Source of the DNA: Nyssa sinensis
Taxonomy: Eukaryota; Streptophyta; Magnoliopsida; Cornales; Nyssaceae
DNA length: 64,000 bases
Direction: 5' to 3'
Assembly (NCBI GenBank): GCA_008638375.1
Contig: CM018051.1
Span: forward strand, 5,414,852 to 5,478,851
Below, piece by piece: positions 32,221 to 43,854 of the stretch. The position numbers and the translations under genes were made by a program. The first letter of the stretch is position 1. Each line of letters begins with the position of its first letter. The notes beneath the pieces were generated by a model that was not told the origin of the DNA, searched no databases, and saw only the letters and a program-made list of their open reading frames with translations.

Positions 32221-35200
32221 TATTTCAATGAAAAAAAAATTGAAGGGACTAACTCTTAATTTTTGAAAAATCTCATACAAATAATGGATAAAAATTTAGA
32301 ACTTAATTGGTTAGTCTCTTGAATTAAAATGCATACTCATGTGTGGCAACAGTGACCCATTCAAACTATGAGACATCGATCAACTCAGTATCAACCCATA
32401 AAAATGAGGCAAGTGCTCCAAAAGTGGATTGGTTCAAAACGGGTCAAACTCAAGTATCAACCCATAAAAAGGTGGGTTGAATACAAAAATAAAAAAGAAA
32501 AAAAAAAGAAAGATAGTGGTCCCATGATAATCCAAATATTATAAAAAAAAAAAGAGTTAATTGGTTTGTGGTTCCTTGTTTTAAGACTTATTTGAACTCT
32601 AGTACATGGTGATTCTTTTTTTTTTTTACGAAGGACAATGGTGAGATATTTATTTTGTGAGAATGACCACTTTGATGAGTTGACACCAATTATTTTTATT
32701 ATATGATAAAATTACCCTCCTTTTTCTATTCAGGCTTCTTCCTTAATTTTTTATCAATCCAATTTTTTTCCCAACTCTCCACTTCCTTCTCTGATCTCAC
32801 TCTTCCACTAACATGGAAATTGATTCAGAGATTCTTTTTTTTATTACTAATGGAAATTGATTTAGAGATTCTTTTTGACTACTATTAAGTGCAGCATTCA
32901 TGATTTATAGAATTGGCCCTTTGAGAGGCCTTTAATATAATTTTCATATGTTGTGTTAAAAATTAACTCACTTTTCAATAAAACCTCGAATGAAGTTTAA
33001 ATTCGAAAGTACTCTCTCTTTCGCTCTTACTCATATTTTTAACTCCATGAATCATCTAATTTTTTATGTGCACTCTCAGTAAATGATTAAGAAATGTACT
33101 ACAGTACTCGCGGTGTTTGAAACATTTTTTATCAAATATTGTGAAGTTCAATAGTATAAAATTTTACACATTTATAACGAGTGTATTTTTAATTACCCAT
33201 GCTTTAAATACTGATTCATTTTTTCACATATTTTCACACCCTTAAAAAGTTAGTTTTGAGCATCCAATATGTGGCAAAAACTCAATAATACTAAATACAA
33301 TTGAGATTTTTCTTAATTTTATAAAACTCTAAAATTTATACTTTCAGAAAACTATAAAATTCGCTGGGATGAAGTTTTTCATTGAAAAAATGTAAAATTT
33401 ACACTTTTACTGAGATTAAATTTTGCAGTTTTGGATCGATTTTTTTTTTTTTTTACGAAATTTCATATGTAATATGGATCTTGTTTAATAAATCTCATTT
33501 TTTAGAGTATAAATAAATAAATTTTATTAAAAATAGATTTATAATTCATAAGTTATTGAATTTTGAAATATTAAAATTTTTTCTGAAAATGATATGCCAT
33601 TCACGTGTCTGTTTTTTTAAAGTGATGAATTGTTTAAGAATGTGATAGTATTTTTGTCATTAAAAAATTGAAGAACTTGATAGGTTACTAAATTTAAATT
33701 GAGACCATATGATAATTTTTATATTTTTTTTAGTGTTTTAACTAAATGACCAAAAAAAAAAAAAAAGTATCATGATTCCCACCAAGAACTCACCCAGTCC
33801 TAATTAGATACTTAAATAGTGTTAAATAATGGACAATCAAAACGAAATCAATAAATTTTTTTGACAAGACACTAAACGAAAACCAAGGATATGCATATTA
33901 TTTTAAACTCTAACAAGTTTTTAACTAGGCTACTTATAATTGACCTTTTCTTATTTTTTTAATAAAATAATATGAAAAAGAAGAATCAAATTAATGTTAC
34001 TTATGTAGAGAAGAAAGAGAGAGAAGCGGTTCTTATATTATAATTAGCTTTTTATATTCTATTATCTTTAGTCACTACCACTTCTTGACAAATGGAGTCA
34101 ATTATTATCCAATCCTTTTTGCGATGCCATGCACTCATTCGTCTCTTCATTTTCACTATAGTTACATTTATTTTTTAATTACTCATCAACATTGTTTATC
34201 ATAAATAAAAGAATGAAAATTTTAAAGTTCATGTCCATGTTCATGTTCATATTCATCAGATGTAATTAAAAGTTTTACAGTTATTATCTTTTTACTACAA
34301 CTTCCTTTTTTCCAAAATTGAAATTAATTCTATGAAAAATTATGATATAAAGTGTAAATTTCGATGGAGTTACACAAAACACTATTATTTGATTTTAAAT
34401 AATTAGAATAATTAAGTTATCTTCAAAATTCAAACCGTGTGTCTAGTACGAATAAAAGAATTTGCACATAAAATTTGTTATTATTGATTTGAGTAATGTT
34501 ATGCATAATTAATTTGGAAAAAATACTAAAAATTTTCTAAAATAAGTTTTTTAATTCAAAAAGTCTATGATTAATTTTTCATATCTAAAAGACCTAAAAG
34601 TCTATGGAATTGACCGGTGATTGATATTGGAATAATTGTGTGGCGTGAATCATTAATTAAAACATAATCTAAGGGCAGCTAAATGCAATCGTTAAATGGT
34701 ACTGGATTGAAATTGTATTGACTAGAGGGAAAAACTTCCGAGTTCACATAGTGAACAGCAAATGCCAGACCCCAACTCCACACACCGACATGCATGAAGG
34801 CGGCTAATGGCCAACTTGGCCCATTCTGTAAATTCCTTAATCAAATGGTCACCTGAGGACAAGCATCTGAAGCAAACCTTTTTGGGTTTCAATGATTTTT
34901 TTTGACTTTTTATAAATGCTGATGTGGATTCCATGTGTGAATTCCTAGTTCCAAACTTTTTTTGTTTATTCCAAAATCAGAAGAATAACATGTATATGAA
35001 AATTTTAATTTAATTTTTTTTAATGTTGTGGGACAGTCATTCCCTTTGTGAGAAATTAAATTTTATTTTATTTTTTCCTATTTAAATAAGATTAGGAATC
35101 AAAATTTTGTTTTTTGTTTTTTAATATTATAATGGAGGAGAATTAATAGAATCTAAAATTCAATGATAAATTTTAAAAAAAAATTAAAATTGAGTTAATT

Positions 35201-35270
35201 GATCTTAAAGTACCTACTAAAATTGGTTAATTAATTGTTTAGAAACAAAAATATAACGTACAAGTTTAAA
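32221..35270. repeat. Spacer block U, copy 3
   Basis: Full-length left and central parts plus an extra segment (about 33010-33890) not seen in U2. The coding-like island is deleted near 34600 (AAAGTCTATGGAATTGACC joins both sides). The last part, 34740-34950, carries low-copy sequence that interrupts the usual order. No gene. Confidence 0.6.
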
Positions 35271-35823
35271 GTGAATAATTACTTAAGAAATTTGAAAGAT
35301 TGGATATTTTATTCAATTGAAAAATATTTTTTAAGGAATATATGTCCAATGGACCAATGGTATCCCAGGTAGAAGTTAAGAGGCAATATATATCTCACTA
35401 TATATATATATATATATTTGTATATGCATTGATAATGAAAGAGACAAAAGTTAAAGTGTAGGAGGAAAGCGCGACGTGTCGAAAGGTGAGTGAAGGACTT
35501 TTGTTGGTTATTCCATAATTATTTTCAAATTCTAGGGCAACTTCGTAACTGTAAAAACATGGTCATGGATTCTTGTGCCGACGTTGGTCTGGCTAGCGGT
35601 TTACTAAAGAGATTCTAAGTCGCTATTTTCATGCCGCAGTGCCCAACCTAACATGTCAAAAATTTTTAAATCAGCGTTTTTGTCATCAAAACTGCCAACG
35701 CGACTTCTCTGACGCCCGCCCAAACAGGCTCTAAGAAATGCACGTTTTGGGAGCACAAGTGCCCTCTCTAACTCTCCCTCTCTGTATCTTGACTCTCTCT
35801 CAGAAGACGTGGGCCAGTTTATA
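35271..35823. other. Low-copy spacer with possible MITE end
   Basis: Contains an (AT)n tract (35398-35418) and a sequence ending GCCCAAACAGGCTCTAAG at 35736 that resembles the terminus of the element at 32005. 35755-35815 is CT-rich and may be the old leader of the cyclophilin fragment that follows. Confidence 0.35.
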
Positions 35824-36059
35824 ATGGTCTCGTCGGACGTCACTCGAAAGCTCCATAGATTCTTTCACCGTCAAGGTATCGATTCCTCTCTTTGAATCTG
35901 TTTCTCTCCGCATTGTAAATTTGTGTATATGTTATACCTAAAACAAATACATATGTGAAACAGATATATTGTAAGCACGTCCTACGAATTAGCAGAAGCT
36001 TCATTGAACTCTCTAGCAAAAGTTACTATGACAACGTCAAATTCCATAGAATCATTAAG
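35824..36059 (+). pseudogene. 5' fragment of a cyclophilin (peptidyl-prolyl isomerase) gene
   Basis: Exon 1 (to 35875) ends SFTVK at donor CAAG/GTATCG, and exon 2 (35964-36059, 32 codons) follows AACAG. Exon 2 reads IYCKHVLRISRSFIELSSKS, then YYDNVKFHRIIK, the hallmark start of small plant cyclophilins (PPIL1/CYP18-2 type, YYDNV.FHRI.KDFIVQGGD). The intron phase is 0. Exon 1 is frameshifted relative to the expected EVTLETSMGSFTVE, so the ATG at 35824 is not in frame with exon 2. After the donor AAG/GTCGTT only a degraded trace of the next exon is seen (36252-36270). The isomerase core is missing, so no enzyme can be made. Probably a partial gene duplication that kept its introns rather than a retrocopy. 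Confidence 0.75.
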
Positions 36060-37129
36060 GTCGTTCCCTCTCTCTTTCTCAATAAATAATCCTTATATAT
36101 AAAAGTATATTTGCATCATAATTTTGATAACCTTCCCCTTTTGCTTTTCATGATTTGGAGAATTCTACTTATAATTGAATTTTTTTTTTTAAATGATAAT
36201 ATTGTGTTGTGTAGCCTTTGTATTGATTCTAATTCAATCATTTGTAGGTTTGACTGCATAGTTAGGACTTATCATAGTCTCCAACAAATATCTGAAAACA
36301 TTGTGATGTAAGATGAGTGCTTGAGAAATTAATTTAGGGCGGGAGGGAGCATTTAATTTCTTGTTACCTGCTGTTGATTATTGGTGAGCGTAGGTTATTG
36401 AAATTTGTTGGTTGAGGGTTCGAAGGAAAAAGAGAGTATTTTCAGAGAAATGGTTGATGGAAATTTTGGACAGCAAATGAGTTTTGGGTGTTGACCTGAA
36501 GTTCAAAGGGCAGGGGCAATATTTAAAGCTATGGAATCAGGATTTGGAATGAAAAACCTAAAGAAATTCAAGGCTGGTTGATCAGAGTAGCAAAATTAGA
36601 TTTTAGAAAGTTAAAGGAGATGAAGAAAAAGAAGATTAAGAATATTCTAGGAACCTCACCTAGAATGCCTTGGGCTTCAATCCTAGAGTGAGGCTGCATC
36701 AAACATTACATACAATTATCAATTCTCTAAACTCAGTTTCTTTGAATAGAAAGATTACATAGACATTTAATAGACTTCTAGTAGTTTCTCTTCTCTTCTC
36801 TTCATCTTCTTCTTCTTCATTTTTTTTTAACCCAGGCAAATTTGCTAGTAGACAATTTCTACTAGAAGATTCCAAAATTAGAAATTTCATGCACTGGCTT
36901 CTTAGATTATTCTAGAACTACCAAGGACCAGATATGAAGTTATAACTACATCGGCCCATGTAAAAATTTTCAAACTAACACTTGACTTCTAAAACACAAC
37001 GAAGTTAACTAAATTGAAATGCTAGATTTTAATGCTTAGGGAAGTTGAATTATTAATAACACAATACTTTAGATCCATGGGGTCATTCCAAAACAGTGCA
37101 GCTATCAGCTATTTTCTACTTTTTGATTT
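36060..37129. other. Low-copy interval without recognised gene
   Basis: After a degraded possible cyclophilin exon 3 (GACTGCATAGTT at 36252) the sequence has no domain I recognise. 36330-36640 has mixed composition and may be an old transposon, and 36780-36830 is CT/TTC-rich low complexity. Confidence 0.35.
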
Positions 37130-37370
37130 TTTTTGGATCTTGCCACGGTTGATGAGGGATGGGTTTGTAGATGTGTTCCTAAAATGATTAGGTCAAAATG
37201 GGTGGTTTCACCTTTATGTCTTATGCGGTGCATTTGGAAGAAAAGAAATAGATGTCATTTTTGAATTTTTTTAGTTGGCTTTTTGTAGATTTTATAAGTG
37301 ACTTGAGTTGTTTTTATGAGTCTTTTCTGTTGATTCTAGTTTACCTTGCGTGTATATGAGTTGCGCAACC
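37130..37370 (+). mobile_element. 3' end relic of a LINE-type retrotransposon
   Basis: A frame reading WVVSPLCLMRCIWKKRNRC before a TGA at 37262 matches the pattern near the C-terminus of plant LINE polymerases (VPLC-MW-IWRERN). Only this tail is left. The CA-rich sequence around 37395-37425 is a microsatellite rather than the poly-A tail. Confidence 0.45.
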
Positions 37371-37735
37371 TTAGCACATGGTTAATAAAACATTTTTACT
37401 CACACTCACACACACACACACATACCCCGAAACGGATATCATATCCATGGTTAATGGTGGTATAATACAAATGGAAGTCAATTTTTTTTATTTCCTTGGC
37501 GCCGGCACAATCAGTAAATAGTAATTGAAATGCTATATTAAAATGCCTAGAGATGTTTAATTATATAATAACCCAATTAGATCTATGGGATTATTATGTT
37601 TTTAGGTGTTTGTGCACAATCAGTAGATGATAATTAAAAGGCTAGATCAAAATATCTAGTAAAATTTAATTATATAAAAACCCAATTAGATCCATGGGGT
37701 TATTCCGTTTTAAGGTATTTATTCTATTGATGCAT
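37371..37735. other. Low-copy spacer
   Basis: Holds a (CA)n run (about 37403-37422) and an imperfect direct repeat around CCCAATTAGATC-ATGGG at 37573 and 37681. Nothing else is seen. Confidence 0.4.
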
Positions 37736-38080
37736 AGTTCACTTGGATTCATTAGCGAAACATTAAAACTCAAATCCAAACAATATAGAAACACAATGTA
37801 AGGATCATTCGGTTTAACTTACTAATTTGTACAGATTTCATATAAAATGACAATTTAGTAAGTCTCCCCACTTACACACTCCTCAAAAGGCCAAATATAG
37901 CTTATACACTTCAGATTACTCTCATGCCAACGATCTTCTCCGCCGCTCTATTGCCAGTTACTTTGAATTGTATATTAAGAAGTAAAAGTCTTTGTTTCTT
38001 TAATAATGTGGGACCATTGTTCAGAATACCACTCCCTTTGTTCACATTGACACAGTGGATAAACATTCTTCCACGGAAAT
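37736..38080 (-). pseudogene. Gene-less unit relic: 3' flank fused to distal promoter
   Basis: 37750-37915 matches the 3' flank of the A/B genes (TAAGTCTCCCCACTTACACA, CTCAAAAGGCCAAATA). 37965-38055 matches the distal promoter element (TTAAGAAGTAAAAGTCTTTG, AATGTGGGACCATTG). The whole gene between them has been deleted, leaving about 50 bp. It shows that the array once extended across this low-copy stretch. Confidence 0.5.
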
Positions 38081-38109
38081 AAAACTCTGAAATTCAATAA
38101 GTTGGGATT

Positions 38110-39275
38110 TTTTCTTTCAAATATTGCGGTTATGTTTGGATAGGTTTTGAGAGTTGGAGTTTTAAGAAATTTTTTTGAGAAGTGTTTTTAAGTAATTTCT
38201 TGGAATTTGAACCATTGTTTGGATAGTTTTTGAGAGTTTGAGTTTTAAGAAATATTTTAAGAAGTGTTTTTAAGTAATTTCTTGGAATTTGAAATTGTTT
38301 GGATTGATTAATTTGAAAAAAGATAAAAAATGTTTGGTTATGTTTTTAAAATAAGATTTTTAATTTCAAATTACAAGATATGTGTTTGAAATTAATTTTT
38401 TTTTCTTTTTAAAATTTAGATTATCATATCGAAATATATTTTTATAATTTACATTATCTTTATTTAGGAAGATCAACTACTTTCCCAACGAATAAGACCG
38501 TTGACGGATTTAAGATCAATGTCTTATTCGCTTGGGGTGAGTATTTATTTTTTAAATATATGAAATTTATATTTTTTATTATTTTATTATAATATTTTTT
38601 AAAAATAAAAACTGCCCCCCTTTATTTGTTTAGATTTTAAAAAATAAATTTTTAATTTTAAAACGTGGGATACATTATTGACAAACTATTAATCTTAAAT
38701 TTTTTTACTATTTTATAATTTAGATTATCATATTCAAATACATTTTCACAATTTTAAAAAAATCAATATTTTGAAACAAATTATATCTAAATTACATTTT
38801 CACAATTTTTAATATTCTTAAAAAATGTGATCAAATTTAATACATTTAATTAAATATGATATAAAAAATTTAATTTTATTCAAATTTAATAAAAATAACA
38901 AGATTTAACAAATTTGATTAATTAATATAACATATATTAATTATTAAATTATATAATATTTTTTACAATTAAAGTTATATATCATAAGTTTGGCATATTA
39001 TAAAATAATATTTTCTATGTATAATATAAATTATAATATAATATTTTATAAATATAATATATATTAATATCATTGTCAAATCAAATAAAATTTAATTTAA
39101 TAATTAATTTCTAGAAATTTGAACCATTGTTTGGATAAAATTTATTGGAATTTGAACTCTGTTTGAATTTAAAATGAAGTTTTGAATTTTATTTTTTGGT
39201 GACTAAACAAACAAGTTTTTAAAAATTTGTTTTTGAAAATTTATTTTTGAATTTATAACCAAACAAACCCGAAGA
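38110..39275. mobile_element. AT-rich element with inverted ends and internal hairpin
   Basis: The left end GGTTATGTTTGGATAG and the right end TATAACCAAACAAACCC are roughly inverted. Direct repeats (TTGGAATTTGAACCATTG at about 38201 and 39116) lie just inside. A strong inverted repeat sits at 38484-38536. The interior is extremely AT-rich with no ORF. A non-autonomous DNA transposon is the simplest reading, but no target duplication is clear. Confidence 0.35.
38484..38536. repeat. Inverted repeat (hairpin), 15-16 bp arms
   Basis: Arm CCCAACGAATAAGAC (38484-38498), loop of 22 nt, arm GTCTTATTCGCTTGGG (38521-38536), with one bulged base. It is conspicuously GC-richer than its surroundings. Confidence 0.65.
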
Positions 39276-39898
39276 TCTTTTTGATTTGGCTCAACACGGA
39301 TTTCCGTTTGGTCCATGACTTTGGGAAGAGAAAAGAAAATTTATATTTTTGGTAATGTTTGCTGTTTTTTTAAAATGAAACTAATTTTTGTTCATTTTTT
39401 ATAAAAGTGAAAATAAAAACACGTTCGATACGATAACACTATTTTTTAAAAAATAAAGATAAAAAAATAAATTATACTAATTTTTCTTAAAATTTTTTAT
39501 AATTGTTAATGTCACTTTTTTAATTTTTTATATTTCTGATATCAGTAACAAATACATCTTTATCGTCAAGAGTGGTTAATGAGTCGGACGGAATTTGATG
39601 ATGTAATCATGATTTTTTTTTAAACACTAAGTTTGCCCTTGCTAATAATAAAAAGACAAAATTACCCCTCACTTACCATTGTAAAATGACAATATTCTCT
39701 CTAAAATATTTGCTTTCTCACAGAACACTCTCTCTCTCTAAAAAATTTCTCTTTGTAACTCAACATTGCAATTCCAGAGCAACCATGGATGCTCCTTCCA
39801 AGCTTGCATCCAAAACCTTGTGTTGGAAACTACCATCACCAATAGTGCCTCCGTTATCCAGTCTTTGCCAATGAATGAAATCTAATATCCAAAATCAT

Positions 39899-39939
<41 letters not shown>

Positions 39940-39945
39940 CCAGAG
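39276..39945. other. Low-copy spacer upstream of eIF4G-like fragment
   Basis: 39700-39880 has a CT-rich leader-like part and a short frame from ATG 39785 (MDAPSKLASKT) that does not connect to the next fragment. An (AT)n run fills about 39903-39938. No gene is supported. Confidence 0.35.
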
Positions 39946-40104
39946 GGTTTTGAAGATGTTCTCACTACTTTGGAGGATGTTGAAAATGATGCTCCCAAAG
40001 CAGCCGAATTCCTAGGATGAATCTTTGTCAAAGTTATCTTAGATGGCTTTGATGGCGATGAAAACAAAGGCTTTCGTGACTTCCTAAAATTTCCAGAAAT
40101 ATGA
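39946..40104 (+). pseudogene. MA3-domain-like (eIF4G family) gene fragment
   Basis: One frame reads GFEDVLTTLEDVENDAPKAA, EFLG, stop, IFVKVILDGF. As I recall it, the pattern LEDAVNDAP.AAEFLGRI..KV is typical of the MA3 region of plant eIF4G/eIF(iso)4G. The TGA at 40018 would be the arginine codon of that motif (CGA to TGA). The fragment starts after an AG acceptor-like AACCAG and loses similarity after about 40060. Non-functional. The family is recalled from memory and not verified. Confidence 0.4.
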
Positions 40105-40976
40105 TAATTTGGAAAAAAAAAAAAATGGGTCGTCTCTATCACACACACACACACACACATATATTAGAAAAAGGTTCTGCGCCACATTCAATTTCATTCC
40201 CTCTGGTGGCACCCATTGCTTCAAGAAGAAGACCCAATTGCTTCAACTGTGTTTCCCACCATTCCCCAAAGAAGAAAACCCATAAATCATAACCAAGTCA
40301 ACTTATAAACTTACATGATTAACTCCAAAGTCACAAGTATAGCAGATTAGAGAGAGTTTGTAGGGATACCTGAAGTCGTGGGTATGGCGGCAACGAGGGT
40401 TTGCACAATGTTGCTTCGATGGTGGTTTTCGCTGTGACCGGTGGTGGCAACGATGGAGTTTGGTGGCTGCTTCAATGTGCCTGTGGTGGGTGGTGGCGGG
40501 TATGGGTGATGTTGAATGTGTCGGTGGTCATGGTGGTTGTTGGTTGTATGTGTGATATGGCCGTGACTGGTGGCTGCGGTGGAGCACGATAGTGGTTCTA
40601 TCTGGTGGAGTCGTGGGCTATTAGAAATATGACGGCAGTGCTTGATCATTGGGGTTGAACGGAGGAGCTGTGTTGGCTTTGGTAGTGGCCGTGAGGGTTT
40701 GAAATGGTGGCCATAGCCGATGGCAACGATTAGAGAGCCATCGTGGTTGTGGGTGTTTTCATGGAGGATAGAGGAAAGGTGGCAGTGGTGGTGGCGGCGG
40801 CGGCGGTAGTGTTTGATTGGTGGTTGGTGATGGGAGAGATTGTAGTCTTGAATGGTGGTGGAGAATTCTTTAGAGAAAGAAAGAGTTGACTGGGTGGGCC
40901 ATGAGAAAAAAAAGAGAATATTTTTTTCCGTGAGAAGTGTTTGCAGATAAATGACAAATATATTAATAATTAATAA
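40105..40976. other. GGT/GTG-rich low-complexity interval
   Basis: After a (CA)n run (about 40140-40159), 40400-40860 is strongly strand-asymmetric and rich in GGTGGT, GTGGTGG and GGCGGC. ORFs here (His/Thr/Pro-rich on the minus strand, Gly/Val-rich on the plus strand) follow from the composition. No domain is seen. Confidence 0.4.
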
Positions 40977-41066
40977 TAGATATAAGCGTCTTTCTAACTA
41001 TTCCTTAGATATAAGCGTCTTTCTAACTATTCCTTAGATATAAGCGTCTTTCTAACTATTCCTTCA
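40977..41066. repeat. Three perfect 29-bp tandem units
   Basis: TATAAGCGTCTTTCTAACTA followed by TTCCTTAGA, three copies at 40981, 41010 and 41039 with no visible difference, so the expansion is recent. Confidence 0.85.
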
Positions 41067-42120
41067 ATTCTGTTAATCACAATTTTAATAAGGAATGTCA
41101 TGTAGTTTTAAAAATTAAAAGTGTATTATTTATAATTATTAAAATAATTTCCAAAAAAATTAATATAATTATTTAAATAAAAATTATAAATATGTTTGAT
41201 AATCAAGATAGTGTCAAATCTAAAAATTAAAGTTCATTTGAATACAATCTAAAATTAGACATTCACATGTAAAGCATAGACTGCAAACTAGTGTATATAT
41301 AGCTGAATAATATATATGTGATATATAAGAGTGATCACGTGAAGACTAATTAAGAGAAGCTGGTAATTTCATGTTATGGAGTTCTAATAGAAGTTGAAGA
41401 AATCATTCTGTCAATTTATTTTTGGAATTGAAGTTTGAAAACAAAAACAAACGGGGCTAAGTTTTTAACCTTTTTCTTGTTGAGAAATAATGATGGTGTA
41501 TTGCAGGGACGTGATTCCCATTCAAGGGGACTATTTTACATATGTGTTGAACAGTTTGAGAAAATTTGTACAACTTTTATTATAAGTATTATAAAAAAAG
41601 AAGAAATTACATTTTTTGGTTTTTCATTTTAGCCTAAATTTGAAAACGTTTTCGAAAAAATAAAAACATAAGCAAACAATCAAACGCGTTTTTTTGTTTC
41701 GATTTTCAAAAAATTAAAAATGAAAACAAAAAACCTACAACGGTACCCAACGAGTCCTAAGTTTTCTTATAATTTTTTCTCATTGGACGAAATAATCAGT
41801 TGACTTAATGAATCATAGTAAACAAAATTGATGGCTACTAAACCAATGCAGTGATTCAAACTGATGCACGAGGGAGTAATGAGAGCTAAGATAAACTAAT
41901 ATTATTTTTTGACTATCTTATTTATTATTCAAACATCTAGATAAACAAGGCATTGTCTATACTTATTCATATAGAACAAGTTGCTGATAATTTCTTGGGA
42001 TAACGGGAAGTTTCAAGTAGGTAAAAGTATTAGAAGATGCAGAATTGATCAGTCACGTTTTTTGAAACTAAGACCTTATCCTAACCCGAAACAATGAGAT
42101 GGACAAAATTCATTGTTCTG
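41067..42120. other. AT-rich low-copy interval
   Basis: No gene. 41440-41760 ends in CCAACGAGTCCTAAG and is rich in A-tract direct repeats such as AAAATGAAAACAAAAAAC, the look of a small non-autonomous element, but no clean inverted ends were found. Confidence 0.35.
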
Positions 42121-42490
42121 CTATGATGAAAATCGAATCTCGATCAAATTCCTTCATTTAGGCCCTCAATTAAACTTTTTTACCATTTATAATAAATTTT
42201 AAATTTATAATTACTTTATCTAGGAATTTTGAAATGGGGTTCCATTTGCGGCTATCTTCTTTTATTCTATCTAGTTTCTAATTTTTCAAAAAGCTCCGAT
42301 TTATTTATATTCTATTTTTTTTCTTCTAGATTTCTTGGTTTCCTAATTGTAATAGGTTTATATTTTCTTGTTGCATTAGTTGGTATCAGAGCAAGGATTT
42401 GCTTAACTCAATGACAGATAACGGAGTCGAGAACATAAATTCCATTGAGGAGGGTCATGGGATAGATGTTTTATGGGCGGCGATAGAATA
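42121..42490 (+). mobile_element. LTR-retrotransposon relic with tRNA-iMet primer site
   Basis: TGGTATCAGAGCAAGG at 42381-42396 is the canonical primer-binding motif complementary to initiator methionine tRNA, used by many Ty1/copia (and some other) plant elements. It follows a TTGCA end with a short spacer, and an ATG at about 42411 opens a short frame (MTDNGVENINSIEEGHG) that would be the gag start. Only the 3' end of the LTR and the leader survive. No partner LTR is seen. Confidence 0.6.
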
Positions 42491-42905
42491 ACAAAACATT
42501 CGCGGTACATTAGAGATAGGCTTCTTTGAATCACTTTGTTAGAATGAAATACACTTATTTAGAACGTGATATAAATTTTAATTGTATTTGTAATATTATT
42601 TGTATGTATATGTATATATACAGCAGAAAAGTTTTAACGAATTCAAGTCATTATAAAATAAAATTTCAATGATGTGTATATGTATTTTTTTATATATTAA
42701 ATGATTTTATAGGGACTTCTGATATTTTAGATTGAAATGCTAAATCTTATATTTTAAATCACTAATAATCTATAGTTTGGATTGTAAATCAAACTTCATA
42801 ATTCTTTAAAAGGAGAGCGTGAATTGTGATAAGTATGATATGAACAGGAAAAGGCGAGTAAGTTTGAATGATAAGAGGTGAGAGGGTGATAAATTGGAAA
42901 CATAT
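42491..42905. other. AT-rich interval without recognised feature
   Basis: Low-complexity AT-rich DNA between the LTR relic and the next array unit. No ORF or repeat of note. Confidence 0.4.
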
Positions 42906-43250
42906 CCACAGCTATGGTACTACTTGTCTATTTATTGAAAAGGCCAAAAAAATAGATTACAACAAACATGGCACTGAAAGGTTTCCACTATGATATAAGA
43001 AATACATTAGCAAGTGTTGAATCCCAAATCGTGTTCACCTTACCAACTTTTACATATTTGGTATAAAAATGGCAATTTAATGAGTCCCCCACTTACACAA
43101 TCCTCAAAAGGCCAAATAGAACTTATTACTTTTTTTTTTTTTAATTTTTTGGATACAACAATGTGAGTAAGAGAAATCAAACTTATTCTAATTGTGAGAG
43201 GTTTGGTCACTTGCATTACTTAAACAAGATCTCAATCCTCCAAATAAAAC
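42906..43250 (-). other. 3' flank of copy A2
   Basis: Begins ACTTGTCTATTTATTGAAAA and continues as the A1 flank does (near-identical to 1-235). It marks re-entry into the tandem array. Confidence 0.55.
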
Positions 43251-43734
43251 TTATACTGCTGATTCCATTTGTTGTTCACTTGCACTGCTATCAAATGGTG
43301 CACTGATGTTACTTTTGAAGAGTAGCATATTGAGAATTTTTTTGAATAGTAAGGTTATTTCTTTGCAAAGGAATTCTTTGTGTTGATAATATGTTTGTCT
43401 TGCTATCATTGTGAAAACTAAAACCCATATAATGAAAGTAAACCATCCAAAGCTGGGACATGTCCAACATAAGCAAGACTGAAGGTAAGTGTTCCAAAGC
43501 CGACATTGATCTTGCGGAAAATTTCAGCCCATGGGTGATGAGTTTTGAAACTTATTTCAACTAGCATTGTCATAACATAGACAAAAACGATGACCATGAA
43601 AGCCAACATTTTTGCATAATTTGTTTTGAATGGTGATGCTTGATTACTCTTTGTTTGTAGAATGGTACCTAGCACTCCAATAAAAAACCAGAAGACTAGC
43701 ATGGATTGCAGCAAAAGAATGGACATTCCACTCA
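43251..43734 (-). pseudogene. A2: exon-2 relic of four-membrane-segment protein
   Basis: Closest relative of A1, starting after the same TGCTAG acceptor (exon from 43734). It keeps FWFFIGVLGTILQTK, the second hydrophobic segment and the LLFKKILNMLL-type tail frame with seven A's, but carries several single-base indels: an extra base near 43697 (first membrane segment), deletions near 43448 and 43459, and an insertion near 43484. The reading frame therefore switches repeatedly. A 3-bp in-frame deletion lies near 43532. Exon 1 is missing; the intron ends at about 43852 in block R4. Non-functional. Confidence 0.72.
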
Positions 43735-43854
43735 CTAGCACATCAAAATAACACGAGCTTAGCATAAAAGACATAATAGAAATATAGGTGAAGGCTTGAT
43801 TGTATTAGAGTTGTATTTGTAATTCCAGTAAGTCCAACAAAACCAATACTAGGC

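Noticed and set aside
36699..36890. 63-codon acidic ORF (EEEEDEEK)
   Set aside because: The acidic run is a TTC/CTT microsatellite on the plus strand; nothing else supports a gene.
40347..40957. His/Thr/Pro-rich minus-strand ORFs
   Set aside because: Products of a strand-asymmetric GGT-rich low-complexity tract; no domain and no splice partners.
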